DNA of 64,000 nucleotides from Prorocentrum cordatum (GCA_963575745.1 CAUYUJ010006335.1:473564-537563), one strand, 5' to 3'; shown: positions 1 to 10,640, counted from the stretch's first letter. Numbers and translations are program-made. Notes: generated by a model not told the origin, from the sequence alone.

Positions 1-60
1 CACATACACACGTACAACTGAAAACAGTAGTAACGGCATGACGAATTATATGATACATAT

Positions 61-66
61 ATCTAT

Positions 67-109
<43 letters not shown>

Positions 110-250
110 TATAGAGAAGCGAGAGAGAGAGATATAGAAAGAGAGAGAAAGAGAGAGAGAGAGAGAGAAAGAGCGAGAGAGAGAGAGAGAGAGGGAGAGC
201 GAACACCAAAAAAAAGAGTGTGAGAGAGAGATAGAGGGAAGGAGAGAGAA
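61..250. repeat. GA-rich microsatellite
   Basis: Imperfect (GA)n tract with a few C, T and AAAA interruptions. It generates Arg/Glu and Leu/Ser open frames on the two strands that I regard as artefacts of the dinucleotide repeat. Confidence 0.9.
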
Positions 251-270
251 GTGTGAGAGAGAGAGGGAAC

Positions 271-1080
271 GAGAGAAACAAGCAGACGAAGCCTTCGGGC
301 CATCCCGCCACCGTGCCCGACTTGTGGGTTAAAGATATCCTGGATGCCCATGGGCATCTCTTGGGAGGTCTTCTGGACGCCTCTTGAAAGCGGATTTGGG
401 GTGTCGTGAGGCCTCTCGGAGGTATCTTGGCATCTTCGCTGGCTCTTTTCTGCCTTTGTGGGGCCTGCTGGGGCTTCTTGTGGGCCTCTTCGGGGCCTGC
501 TGGCGAACTCGGGAGTCATTTTGGGGCGGAGGGCTCGAACTGTATGTTCGAGTTGTCCCTCTTGGGCCCCTCTTGGGGCCCTCTTGGGCCCTCTTGGGCC
601 GTCTTGGGTGCAGCAGCGGGGGTGCGGATGCATCGTTCTTCCACTGCTGCCTCCCACACTCGGCGGGGTGGTGGTATTTTTTTTGTTGTGTGTGTGTGTG
701 TTTTATTATATATGTATGAATAAGAAACCGACACCCTGCCACCTGTGCAGAGGCTCGACCCGTTGTCCATGCCATCTCCCGGTGGGCTTTCGGGCAGTCC
801 GAGCAGGAGCGAGGGAATGTGCCAACCGCAGATCGCTATCCGAGTCTCTCTGCCCCCCCCATCCACCTCCATATGTTCCCTCGTCAGTCTCGTTTAACCG
901 ACCTCCATCCCTATCCCCATCCCCGTCCCCATCCCGATCCCGATCCCCATCCCGAGCCCCACCATCCCACCACCCCCGTTGGAGATATACTACTCGAAAC
1001 CCGCAGGGAACAGCCCATATCCCCATCTAGGGGGTTAAGTCGGCCAGTGGGGCCCAGGTTACGCCAGCGGAGGTAGGGAT
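271..1080. other. No gene recognised; short simple repeats
   Basis: I see no recognisable gene. The stretch contains a (CCTCTTGGGG)-like decamer run at about 541-605, a short TG run near 675-705, and a pyrimidine hexamer run (CCCATC/CCGATC type) at about 905-955. The decamer type recurs at 30080-30205 and, in the opposite orientation, at 60345-60540. Confidence 0.6.
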
Positions 1081-1084
1081 CCTT

Positions 1085-1345
1085 CACTCCTTCTCACGTC
1101 CTCCCCTCCTCCCCCCCTTACTTCCTCCGCTGCCGCCCCATCCCCCTCCGCCTCCCCCTGTCTCTCCCCATCCCCACCGTCCCCCCCCCCCCTCTCCCCC
1201 CCCCCCTCCCATCCCCTCCTCCCCTCCCCTACACCTTCGCGCCCCTCCCCTCCTCCCCCCCGTCCCTCCCCTCCCCTCCTCCCGTCCCTTCCTCCCCCCC
1301 GTCCCTCCCCATACCCACCGTCCTTGACCCTCCCCCTCCCCTCGC
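1085..1345. repeat. Polypyrimidine CCCCTCC tract
   Basis: About 260 bp of nearly pure C/T sequence built from CCCTCC-like units on the + strand. No coding signal. Confidence 0.85.
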
Positions 1346-1754
1346 ACCGGGCGCACGCATGCGCGACCTGTTCTGCTCTTGCGGAGAAAGAGGAGTGCGG
1401 ACGTTGATGCATGTGTGTGCCTTGCTTGGGATAGCATGCGTATCGCAGGAAACATTGTGTTTCGTGGCATGGAAAGGCATGTGTGCCCGCTGGTTGGAGC
1501 AGAGCATTGGAATACATGGGCCATGCAGCCAGATGGGCGACTCCCTCCGCGGGGCATCGCCGCGATCATTTTTTGTGTCGGAATTCAGAAGACCAATGTT
1601 TTAAAACTTCGGTGGGGCAAGTCGGGGCGTGGAACTGTGTCGAAGTAGCGTTTGACCCACGAAAATCAGTGTTGTCTAGCGTTTACACCAAGGCGGGCTG
1701 ACCACGAAATGTCCACTGGAACGGCTTTCTTCTCAGAGGCCCCCTGAAGGGGCC
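1346..1754. other. No gene recognised
   Basis: Mixed-composition sequence between a pyrimidine tract and a divergent tandem array. Short open frames exist but none has a recognisable domain. Confidence 0.4.
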
Positions 1755-2790
1755 GAACGGTGCCACACCAGCGCGTCATGACATCCATCATCAAGACGAA
1801 AGTCCTGCGATGATGCGCGACCTGATTCACTTTCGGAGGGCCAACCTTCCATGGACCAGTGCTGGATTAGGACACCATGGCGCACACCCTTGGCGCACCA
1901 GGCGCACCAGCGTGTCATGACATCGATGGGCCACACCAGCGCGTCAGGACAACCATCATCATGAGGATGTTTCTGCGACAACACATTCGTGGATGCACAT
2001 GCGGACGGCCAGTGTCGCATGTGTACCCATCGCTCTGCAACACCAGCGCGTCATTGCATTCAGAATCATGATGTTGTCCCTGCTACGACGACAGACGCAT
2101 AATGTGCAATCATTCGGTCTGAGGCGCACCAGTCGCCAGCGTGCGTTGATACCTCCTTGTTGTGGGCAGTGGCCAAAAGGGTCGCGCGCTTACTGGGGGA
2201 AGAGGGCGTTTATAGTTCAGGCGAAGTGCTGCTCGAACCACGTAACGCAATGTTTGTTTTTCGCTGCGGCACCGAAAAGGAGATGTCCACGAAATCGCCC
2301 TCATAATGGTTTCCCGCCAAACGGACTCCCGAGGGAGCCAAGCGGTCTTACACAACCCTTAGGATCGGTGTGGTGTATACGATCGGCAGCCCAGTGTCAT
2401 AAGATGGATGTGCCACACCAGCGCATCATGGCACCCATCATCGTGACGATGGTCCTGCCAATATACACGAGCGAATACACATGCGGAAGGTCAGCTTGCC
2501 ATGACACCCGCGTGCCACACCAGTTTGTCATGACAGTCATCATTCTGATGATGGGGGTCACGATGATGGTCCTTCGACGAAACATGACTAGACTCACGTG
2601 CGGAGGGTCAGCGTTCCATGTGTATTATCGTTCTACTACATCAGAGTGTCAGGACGTTTATCATCAAGACGATGTCTTGCTTCGAAGATACGCAAACATG
2701 CGATGGAAACGTCTGGGGCGCATAAGCCAGCAGCGCCCGTTGATACCTTTTGCCTTGGGCGTAGGCCAAGCGGGCCGCGCACGCGTGTGC
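1755..2790. repeat. Divergent ~110-bp tandem array with higher-order unit
   Basis: Copies of a motif beginning GCCACACCAGCGCGTCATGA and continuing through CATCATCATGACGATGGTCC and CACATGCGGACGGTCAG recur near 1757, 1927, 2035, 2409, 2513 and, degenerate, 2640. A second motif around GCCAGCGTGCGTTGATACC ends the array near 2120-2190 and again near 2715-2785. The arrangement therefore repeats at a higher order of about 595 bp. Function unknown. Confidence 0.7.
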
Positions 2791-2794
2791 CCGG

Positions 2795-3000
2795 AGCCCC
2801 TCCCGTCCCCTCCCCATCTTCTGCACCCTCCCCTCCCCCTTCCTCCCCCCCCTTCCCTCCCCTCCCATCCTCCCCCCCCTTCACGCGTGTGCCCCACCCT
2901 CTCCACCCTCCCCTCCCCCTTCCCCCACCCCCCCTCCCCGTCCCTCCCCCTTCCCCCTTCCTCTCCGCACCCCCCTCTCCCCTCCCCTCCCCCCTCCGCG
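2795..3000. repeat. Polypyrimidine CCCTCC tract
   Basis: C/T-rich run with two interruptions containing CACGCGTGTGCCC, the second of which repeats a piece of the sequence just before the tract. Not coding in any convincing frame. Confidence 0.8.
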
Positions 3001-3059
3001 AGCTGCGCGCCCGCAGGCCCTCGAGGAGCAGGCCCGCCTCGTCGGCCAGCAGGCCCGAC

Positions 3060-3300
3060 CGTGGCCGCGGGAGGGGGGGCAGGGAGGGACCAGGGAGGAG
3101 CAGGGCGAGGAGAGGGAGTGGAGGGGCGAGGGATGATGAAGAGGGAATGGAGGGGGAATGGAGAGGCGAGGAGAGGGAATGGAGAGGAGGCGAGGAGAGG
3201 GTATGGAGAGGGAATGGAGAGGAGGCGAGGAGAGGGAATGGAGAGGAGGCGAGGAGAGAGAATGGAGAGGAGTCGAGGGACGAGGAACGACGACTGGAGA
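3060..3300. repeat. Purine minisatellite, GGAATGGAGAGGAGGCGAGG type
   Basis: Tandem units built from GAATGGAGAGG and GGCGAGGAGAG, roughly 20-32 bp each, run from about 3120 to 3290. They follow a G/A-rich lead-in. The Glu/Arg-rich peptides encoded are a repeat by-product. Confidence 0.8.
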
Positions 3301-3471
3301 GGTGGAGGAATTCCTCTCCGTGGACCCCGTTTCAGTTAGCTGAAATTCGCCTGCGTGTGCACGCCCGTCGCCACGAAGCGTGCCGTAATCGTCGGAGTCA
3401 GAACCAGCTTGCGGCATGGGAGTAAAGCTGTGATGTGCTGATGGTTAATTGCGGTGATCCTGAACAAAATG

Positions 3472-3562
3472 AATGGAGAGACTTAGGAGGGAGGAGAAGG
3501 GAGGAGCAGGCGGAGGAGGAGGAGGAGGAGGAAACGGCGGAGGGGGAGGAGGAGGACCAGTG
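3472..3562. repeat. GGA triplet tract
   Basis: Short GGA/GAG run immediately upstream of composite repeat copy 1. The other copy of that composite repeat, at 40990, also has a GGA tract just upstream. Confidence 0.75.
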
Positions 3563-3619
3563 CAAGCCCAAGACGCAGGGACGATGTTGCAGTACACCCT
3601 CCCTCCAAGTTCCCTTTTC

Positions 3620-4320
3620 ACATGCCCCCACAATGATGCATTTGCATTGCGGGAGGTGCCCTACTGGAAGGCAAGCGTCTCTGAGGGTCATCAATCCCCA
3701 GTCGTGCCCGCATGGAATTCCTGGAATTCCTAGGATTCCAACGTCGCGGATCATCGTGACTGCTGCGTCCAGAACACAATTCCTAGATTTTCAGCGCTTC
3801 GAATCAACGTGACTGCTGCGCCCTGACAGTCTTAAACTGGGCTAAAGTTCTTGGGACTTCAACCGCGAATCAACGTGATCGTTGCTCCCTGGCAATCCTA
3901 ACTCTTGCCAGAGCACCACGCCTGGGACTTCGACCATGCGACGGCGTAAAACTCTTGTAAGCTTTCTAAACGATTGTGCTCGGCACTAAGTGGAGAGACA
4001 GCTATTGAAAAGATCCGCCTCTCATCTTCGAACTTGCTGCAAACTTCTAAAACAAATGTGCGCGGCGCTAATGCGAGAGCAAGATTTTGAATACCGCCCG
4101 CCCTCCATTCATGAAACTGTTGCTAACTTTTAAGACGAATGTGCGCGCCGCTAAGGCCAGAGCCACATTTTGAAAGCCGCCCGGCATCCTTCCTTTGAGC
4201 TGTTGCAGATCTCCAAGCTTCAGGGTTATGAATGGTGAGGGAGACTCAGGCGAAACGCTTGGTCCGCCCTACAGACACGGCTGGGGGTGCGGCAGTGAGA
4301 CTTACTCGTAAGGAAACAGG
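3620..4320 (+). repeat. Composite dispersed repeat, copy 1
   Basis: It has two parts. About 3620-3960 holds ~60-75 bp units around CTTGCCAGAGCACCACGCCT and GACTTCAACCGCGAATCAACG. About 3950-4190 holds three ~78-bp units around ACGAATGTGCGCGCCGCTAA and GCCACATTTTGAAAGCCGCC. The tail (GGAGACTCAGGCGAAACGC) leads into a GAG tract. The same order of parts occurs at 40990-41480. Confidence 0.75.
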
Positions 4321-4450
4321 GCAGAGGAGGCGAAGGAGGAGGAGGAGGAGGCTCATGATCAGGGTCCTATCAAGTATGACGCAAGAGTGGCAGGGTGAGG
4401 ACGAGGAGGAGGAGGAGGAGGAGGAGGAGGAGGAGGAGGAGGAGGCGGCG
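4320..4450. repeat. GAG/AGG triplet tract
   Basis: Two blocks of GGA triplets (about 4324-4352 and 4400-4445) separated by non-repetitive sequence. Confidence 0.85.
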
Positions 4451-5985
4451 GCAAACCAGGAGGGCGGCCCACTGAGTGCTGGCGGAGGCGCCACGCCCGC
4501 GGCCGGCCGCGTAGGAGGATGGGGGCCTCGGCGGGAAACCCGTGGCTGGCCTTCCGGGGAGAGCGCTACGTCGAGGGACTTGCGGCCCCCTCGTTCGTGG
4601 GCGCAATGCAGGATGGGGGAGGTCAGCAACTGAATCTCTGGGTCACCCGGGGGGGCGCGAAAGTAATCGCGCTTCGTGCGCGCGTCGCGGCCTGGGCTGG
4701 AGAATATTCCCTCTCCAAGGTGACCTCGCGCGGGCGCGAAGATAACCGCGCGTCGCGCATCGCGGGGCGCGCTGCGCGAAGCAAGATGGCCTTGGTTACA
4801 GTGCGTCGAACGGATCACGCCGAAGGGTTTGCGCGAGTGCGTCGATAAAGATGTCCTTTGCGACCGACGAGGAAGACCACTTGCTCGCACCCAGGCTAAC
4901 CCATATCAGTTGTATTCCCCGAGTGACCTGCCCACGACGCACACGCCTCCTCTTAGAGGAGAAGTTCGCAAGAATGTGCAAGGGCATCGAGTGGTTCCAT
5001 TTCTCACGTATCTTGGATCGCGATCTTTTTGTGATGTCTGCCATCTGCCTGTCTGTCCTCGTCTCCACACCCGCTCCTCCACCCCGTGCTTACACTCTCT
5101 TCCCCTCCTCCTTTTTCGCGACCCCTTTTTTTCCAAGCCTTCGCATTCTTGCATTCTCCTGCGACGCCGTCCGCGCTTCGAACATCCTGGCTGGTCCACT
5201 CGGTAGAACTCCCTTCCTCGCGCTCTTGCCCTCGTTCGTCGTGTCGCCGCGATTTGTTCCCGGCGCGAGAGCGGAAACTGCAAGGCTGGACGAGGAGGAC
5301 TATCGCCCAATCGGTTGGCCTTCTGCCTGTGCCGCTCTGCTGCTTGGTGTGCCTCCGTGTGCCTCTTCCCCTCAGCCCCCTCGGTTGACCACGGCTTCCT
5401 GCTTGTGCTGCCTGTTCGACGACGACCTCCTCGACACCCACCCCTCCTCTTCCTTCCCTCTGCCCCCCCACTCGTGCGTCCTCCTCCTCTCCCGCCCCCC
5501 CCACTCCCCCTCCTTCTCCCTCGGCTCGCTCGCCCCCCTCGTCCTCTCCCCCGTCACCCTCCACCAGTCCTCCCCCCACCGCTCCTCTTCTTCCTTAGCA
5601 ATCAGCGCTTCCCTGTCGCACCACCAAAAGTGTCGTTATGGCGGGCCGTGCGTTTCGCCTGAGAATTCCTCACCGTTTACGATCTTGAACGTTGAACTGT
5701 CCAGCAATTGCACGGATGGAGGGCTCGCCGTGCTCGAAATGGGGATCTTGCTTTTGCGCCGTGGGCATTCGTTTCAGACAAGTCCAGCAGTTATCCGAGG
5801 CGACGGGGTGAGGTCGCAGTGAAACGGGGAGCCCCCCACAGGGAAGTCGGTTTCGGTTTCGTGTTCGTGTCGTGCGTCGTGCGTGCGGTCGAAGCGAGGC
5901 TGCGTGGGCCGGCGAGGGGGATGAACCCTCCTCTGGCGAGGGTGCCGCCGGGCAAAAAGTCTGCTCCCCCCTTCCTGTTGGCCCG
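4451..5985. other. No gene recognised; GC-rich unique sequence
   Basis: A 323-residue open frame on the + strand (4851-5822) crosses a pyrimidine-rich stretch (about 5370-5590) and shows no domain or plausible composition, so I do not call it. A local duplication of about 80 bp is visible near 4654 and 4734, where GCGCGAAAGTAATCGCGC and GCGCGAAGATAACCGCGC align. Confidence 0.4.
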
Positions 5986-5989
5986 CGGT

Positions 5990-8040
5990 GGCCTGTCGGT
6001 GTCCCGTCGGTGTCCCGTCGATGTCCTGTCGGTGTCCCGTCGGTGTCCCGTCGGTGCCCCGTCAGTGTCCCGTCGGTGTCCCATAGAGAGGCCGATAGTG
6101 AGATCGATAGTGAGATCGATAGTGCGAAGGATAGTGAGATCGGTTGTGAGATTCATCGAGTGAGATCGCTAGTGAGCTCGATCGTGAGATCGATAGTGCG
6201 ATCGATAGTGAGATCGGTAGTGAGACCGATCGTGAGATCGATAGTGAGATCGATACTGAGCTCGATAGTGTGTTCGGTAGTGGGATCGATAGTGAGAGGG
6301 ATAGTGGGATCGATCGAGTGAGATCGATAGTGAGATCGATAGTATTCTGTCGGTGTCCCGTCGGTGTCCCGTCGGTGTCCCGTCAGTGTCACGTCGCTGT
6401 CCCGTTGTGAGATCGATGGTGAGATCGATAGTGAGAGGGATAGTGCGATCGATCGTGACATCGATAGTGAGATTTATAGTGAGGTCGATAGTGAGATCGG
6501 TAGTGCGGTCGATAGTCAGATCGATAGGGATACCGACTGTGAGATAGATAGTAAGATCGAGTGCGAGATCGATACTGAGATTGATTGTGCGATCGATAGT
6601 GGGGTCGGTTGTGGGACCGATCGTGAGACGGATAGTATGCTCGATCGTGAGATGGATAGTGAGATCGATAGTGAGATTGATAGTGAGATCCATTGTGAGA
6701 TCGATCGAGTGGGATCAATCGTGAGGTCGATAGTGCTCTGTCGGTGTCCCGTCGGTGTCCCGTCGGTGTCCCGTCGGTGCCCCGTCAGTGTCACGTCAGT
6801 GTCCCGTTGTGGGATCGACAGTGGAATCGATAGTGAGAGGGATAATGATCTTGAATGTGGGATCTATCGAGTGAGATCGATCGTGATGTCGATAGTGAGA
6901 TCGATAGTGAGATCGATAGCGAGATCGACAGTCGATAGTGAGACCGAGCGTGAGATCGATAGTGCGATCGAGAGTGATATCCCTCGCATGAGATCGTTAG
7001 CGGGATCGATCGTGATGCCCCGTCGGTGTCCCGTCGGTGTTCCACAGTGAGACCGATACCGCGATCGATAGAGACACTGATAGTTAGATCGATCGTGAGA
7101 GCGATCGTGAGATCGATAGTGAGATCGGTAGGGAGATCGATAGGGCGATCGATAATTAGATCGATAGTGGGATCGATACGGATCTCGATCGTGATATCGT
7201 TAGTGAGATCCGTTGTGAAATCGGGAGTTCATCGCTAATGAAATCGAGCGCCAGAACGATAGTGCGACCAATCAGGATTTCGATAGTGATATCGATATCG
7301 ACCTCGATAATCATATCGATTTTTGAAATCGATAGCGAGATCGATAGTGATGTCCAGTCGGTGTCTTGTCGGTGTCCCGTCGTTGTCCCGTCGGTTTTCA
7401 ATCTGTGTCCCCTCGGTGTACCGCAGTAATATCGATCGTGAGATCGATAGTGATATGGATAGTGATAACGATATCGACAGTGAGATCGATAGTTAGATTG
7501 GCAGTAAAGACGATAGTGCGATCGATACGATACTGATAGGGCGATCGATAATGAGATCGGTAGTATGGTCGATAATCAGAGAGATAGTGAGAACACCAGT
7601 GATATCGCTAGTGATAGGGATAGTGATATCGGTTGTGAGATCGATAGCGCGATCGATAGGGAGATCGCTAGTGATAAGGGATAGTGATATCGGTTGTGAG
7701 ATCGATAGTGTAATCGATAGCGAGAGTGATTTTGAGATCGATAGTAAGATCGATCGTGATACCGATCGTTTGAGTTCGATCGTGAGATCCGTGGTGATGT
7801 CTTGTCCGTACCCCGTCGGTGTCCCGTTGGTGTCCCGTAGTGAAATCGGTTGTCATATCGATAGTGGTATCGTTGGTGCGACCTACAGTGAGATCGATAG
7901 TATGATCGATAGTGGGACCGATAGAAATATCGATAGTAAGATCGATATCAAGATGTATAGTGATATCGATAGTGAGATCGATAGTTAGATTGATAGTGAG
8001 ATCGATCATGATATCGATACTTAGATCGATGGTGAGGCTG
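5990..8040 (+). repeat. 2-kb array of dodecamer GATCGATAGTGA with islands of an 11-mer
   Basis: The bulk is a degenerate 12-bp unit, GATCGATAGTGA, containing the palindrome ATCGAT. Islands of a different 11-bp unit, GTCGGTGTCCC, break the array near 5995-6085, 6348-6405, 6738-6805, 7020-7050, 7350-7420 and 7797-7835. Because 12 is a multiple of three, long Ile/Arg/Ser/Asp-rich open frames appear on both strands. I regard these as non-coding. Confidence 0.9.
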
Positions 8041-8099
8041 ATTTAGTGAGACGTTGGTTCTCCGCCCCCAAGCTTCTTAGCATCCGAAGGGTGGTCGTA

Positions 8100-8640
8100 T
8101 TGGTATGGATGGAGGGTGCATTGTTTTCAAAAGAGGGCTGTCGCCTTGCCGGCGCATATTCTCAAGTAAGCTCAATCGTTACATGGCTGGAGGGCGAGTT
8201 TTTTGCTGAAAATGGGGCTCTCGCCTTGTCTCTATGCGCACTCGTCTTAAGCAACCCAGCATGTGAATGAATTGAGGGCGGTTTCTCTTCAGCACAGGGT
8301 TCCCGCCTTGTACCCCGTCAACATGTATTACATTACGTATAGAAGAGTGCCACAGTTGCACGGGTGGAGGGGGTATCCTTTTCAAAATTGGGCTCTCGCC
8401 TGGGACGACGTTGAATGCTGTGCAACATGTGCACGGATGGAGGGCGGTTCCTTTCCCAGCGATGCAGTCGCTGGGGATTTACTAAAGCTCTATAATCCCA
8501 CCTTGTCGCACTCCTTGAAAGCCGGAAGGGCGGAGGGCGGTGCCGTTCCAAACGGAGCTCCCGCCCGCAATGCTGGCCCGTGGTGCTCTCGTCTTTCAAG
8601 GGGGGAGGGTGCTCCGCGCAGTGAGAATGAGTGCTTGCAG
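8100..8640 (+). repeat. Divergent tandem array, 70-95 bp units
   Basis: Seven degenerate copies of a motif reading roughly GGATGGAGGGCGGTT, then CTTTTCAAAA, then GGGCTCTCGCCTTG start near 8107, 8180, 8268, 8363, 8435, 8526 and 8603. Unit length varies. No coding function seen. Confidence 0.65.
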
Positions 8641-8741
8641 GGACTAGGTGCGGAGGAGGGGGCTTGGGACACCAGGGCGTGCACTGCAGCATCGCTGGCG
8701 CATTCCAGACTTGCTCTGGCTTGCTCTGCCCCGGCCTCCTT

Positions 8742-8903
8742 CCGAGGCGGGGATCTATCCATGACCACCGCTTGGAGGATCGATCTTCGGGGACCTCGGC
8801 AGGCGTTCGATGTGGATTCGGATGTGTGTCCATGTCCGCCGCCGGCCGAGGTCTCCGAATACCCATCCCCCAGGCGGTGGTTATGCTTGGATCCCCGCCT
8901 CGC
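8742..8903. repeat. 162-bp inverted repeat (hairpin)
   Basis: Left arm 8742-8816 begins CGAGGCGGGGATC and continues GACCACCGC and GGGGACCTCGGC. The reverse complement of the right arm, 8826-8903, reads CGAGGCGGGGATC, then AACCACCGCC and GGAGACCTCGGC. The arms match at roughly three quarters of positions with a short spacer. Both strands consequently encode the same peptide core (GGD-S-TTAW). Confidence 0.75.
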
Positions 8904-8984
8904 AGTTCTTGCCGCCCCGCCGTGGGGCCGCCGACGATGGAGAGGCCCTGCCGTCGCACCTCGTCGCAGACGCCTCGCTTCTCC

Positions 8985-9235
8985 GCCTCCCTCCTCCTCC
9001 ATCCTGCTTCATCTTCCTCCATCCTTCTCCATCCTCCATCCTCCCTCATCCTCCTCCACCCCCCTCCATCCTCCTCCACCCTCCATCCTCCATCCTCTAC
9101 CCCCCCTCCATCCTCCTCCATCCTCCATCCTCCCTTATCCTCCTCCACCCCCCTCCATCCTCCTCCACCCTCCACCCTCCTTTCCCATCCTCCACCGTTT
9201 CTCTTCACCCTCCATCCTCCCCCACTTCGCCCGCC
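8985..9235. repeat. CCTCCATCCTCC pyrimidine array
   Basis: Pyrimidine-rich array of CCTCCATCCT and CCTCCACCC units with occasional A, on the + strand. Confidence 0.85.
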
Positions 9236-9339
9236 GTGGGGCCGCCGCGCGGCCCCGGAGCCCGCCGAGGGCCCTCGGACGCCGCAAGCCGCGGAAACCC
9301 TCCGCGTTGAGTGTTTCACTAACTACGCTGAAGGTCTGG

Positions 9340-9490
9340 GCGAAGAGGAGGAGGAGGAGGAGGAGGAGGAGGAGGAGGAGGGGGAGGAGGAGGAGGAGGG
9401 GGAGGAGGAGGAGGGGGAGGAGGAGGAGGGGGAGGAGGAGGAGGAGGAGGAGGAGGAGGAGGAGGAGGAGGAGGAGGAGGCGGAGGAAGT
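9340..9490. repeat. GAG triplet tract
   Basis: About 150 bp of GAG/GGA triplets with regular GGG interruptions. It encodes poly-Glu on one strand and poly-Pro or poly-Ser on the other. Confidence 0.9.
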
Positions 9491-9709
9491 GCCGCCGCCC
9501 CTCCGGCCCCTCCTGCCCCTCCCGCCCCGAGGCCCGAGGCTGGCAGGCTCGTGGTTCGCAGGCTCGAGGCTCGAGCCTCGGCCGCTCCTGCCGCGCCCCC
9601 CCCCCCCCGCAGGTGGAGAAGGAGCGGCCCGCCGCGGCGGAGGCTGGGGCCTTCCCTTCGCGCCCCTCGTCGGGCGGGTGCTAGTGGTCGGGGGTCCCCA
9701 AGCAGGGTG

Positions 9710-9905
9710 GTGACCACACCGTGCGGTGAGTCGGTGCGGATTCGGGGTCACCGCACGGTTTTGGGACTCGGGTCGTTCTCCGAGGACGTCTCGGGCGACT
9801 GGGGTATCCGAGGTCCCAAAACCGTGCGTTGACGGACCGTGCGGTGAGGTCTTGGGGGATTTCGAGGTCACTGCACGGTCTGTCACCGCACCGTTTCGGG
9901 ACTCC
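9710..9905. repeat. Clustered inverted copies of ACCGTGCGGTGA
   Basis: Forward copies occur near 9718 and 9838. Inverted copies (TCACCGCACGGT and close variants) occur near 9750, 9868 and 9886. GGGACTCGGGTCG-like and GGTCCCAAAACCG segments also pair across the cluster. Several alternative stem-loops are possible. No gene overlaps. Confidence 0.6.
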
Positions 9906-10099
9906 AAAAATGGGGTGTGGCCCAAGAGATCGACGCAACAAAAACGGAGTCTTCGGCGCCGACATTGGCGCGTAAGCTCCCCGCGCAAGGTGGCGCGTGA
10001 GAGCCCTCGCTTTCAAGGCAGGGTGCCGCGCGGGCGGCCCGCGTAAGCTGCGGCTCAAGGTCGCCGTGTCATCTCGCGTACTCGTTTTTGGTCGTCGCT

Positions 10100-10211
10100 C
10101 AAATGGGGGGTGAAGAAAAGGGCCCTAAAGGGGCCCTTTAGGGCGCCTTTTGCTGGCTCGAAAAGGGGCCCTCAAGGGCCCCTTTGGCCCTTTTCTTCAC
10201 CTCCCGTTTGG
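10100..10211. repeat. Near-perfect inverted repeat, ~45-bp arms
   Basis: The left arm contains GTGAAGAAAAGGGCC, then AAAGGGGCCC. The right arm contains the reverse complement, GGGCCCCTTTGGCCC then TTTTCTTCAC. Similarity extends outward through CAAATGGGGGG versus CTCCCGTTTG. The loop is about 16 nt around TTGCTGGCTCGAA. The internal GGGCCC palindromes make it very stable. Confidence 0.8.
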
Positions 10212-10339
10212 GTCACACTCCATTGCCACCCGCCCGATTCCGTCGGGAGCTCTGAGGCGGGGGTCCACGCAAGCGGGGGTCAGCCAGAGCGCGGGATCTT
10301 GCAGTTGCCACGCGCAGAGGGGGGTGGGGCGAGGGGGGA

Positions 10340-10465
10340 CGGCTTCTTAGAAGCACCCCTGCTTCTCATGAAGCACCCCTGCTTCTCATAAGGCTCGGGC
10401 CTTGTCTATAGATGTAGGGCCCGCGCCTTCTAAGAAGCAGCCTTCTTCTAAGAAGCCTGCCCCCC
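10340..10465. repeat. Inverted repeat with TTCTTAGAAG stems
   Basis: The left side carries GGCTTCTTAGAAGC and two GCTTCTCATGAAGC-like palindromes. The right side carries CTTCTAAGAAGC twice. The centre near 10403 (TCTATAGATG) is flanked by GGCTCGGGCC and GGGCCCGCGCC, which are reverse complementary. A cruciform-capable element of unknown role. Confidence 0.65.
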
Positions 10466-10492
10466 TCCCCACACCCCTTGTGCGCGCCGCCA

Positions 10493-10640
10493 AGTCGGTC
10501 AGAGCGCTGGATCTTGCAGGATCCTGCAAAGCCAGGATTGCACTGACCCAGGCTAGCGCACATGATCCTGCAGGATCGTGCAGGAATCCTGCCACGATCC
10601 TGACTGACCCGGGTCTGCGCTTGCCCAGGGTCAGTAGGAG
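10493..10640 (+). repeat. Dispersed repeat with GATCCTGCAGGATC palindromes, copy 1
   Basis: Starts with GTCAGAGCGCTGGATCTTG, continues through several GATCCTGCAGGATC-like palindromes and ends around CTGACTGACCCGGGTCTGCG and GGGTCAGTAGGAGCC. The same order of blocks is found at 63485-63630. Confidence 0.75.

Noticed and set aside
46-657. Long - strand frame ending in Ser/Leu repeats
   Set aside because: The end is the GA microsatellite and the rest lies over decamer repeats.
1993-3339. 448-codon + strand frame
   Set aside because: It crosses a divergent tandem array, a CCT tract and a purine minisatellite. Composition follows the repeats.
4851-5822. 323-codon + strand frame
   Set aside because: No domain, and it runs through pyrimidine-rich sequence that stays open in several frames.
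8333-9319. 328-codon - strand frame
   Set aside because: It spans a tandem array, an inverted repeat and a CCT array. No consistent protein signal.
10040-10062. Possible relic of a dinoflagellate spliced leader (GGCTCAAG)
   Set aside because: Only eight contiguous bases agree and the remainder does not align well. Chance cannot be excluded.
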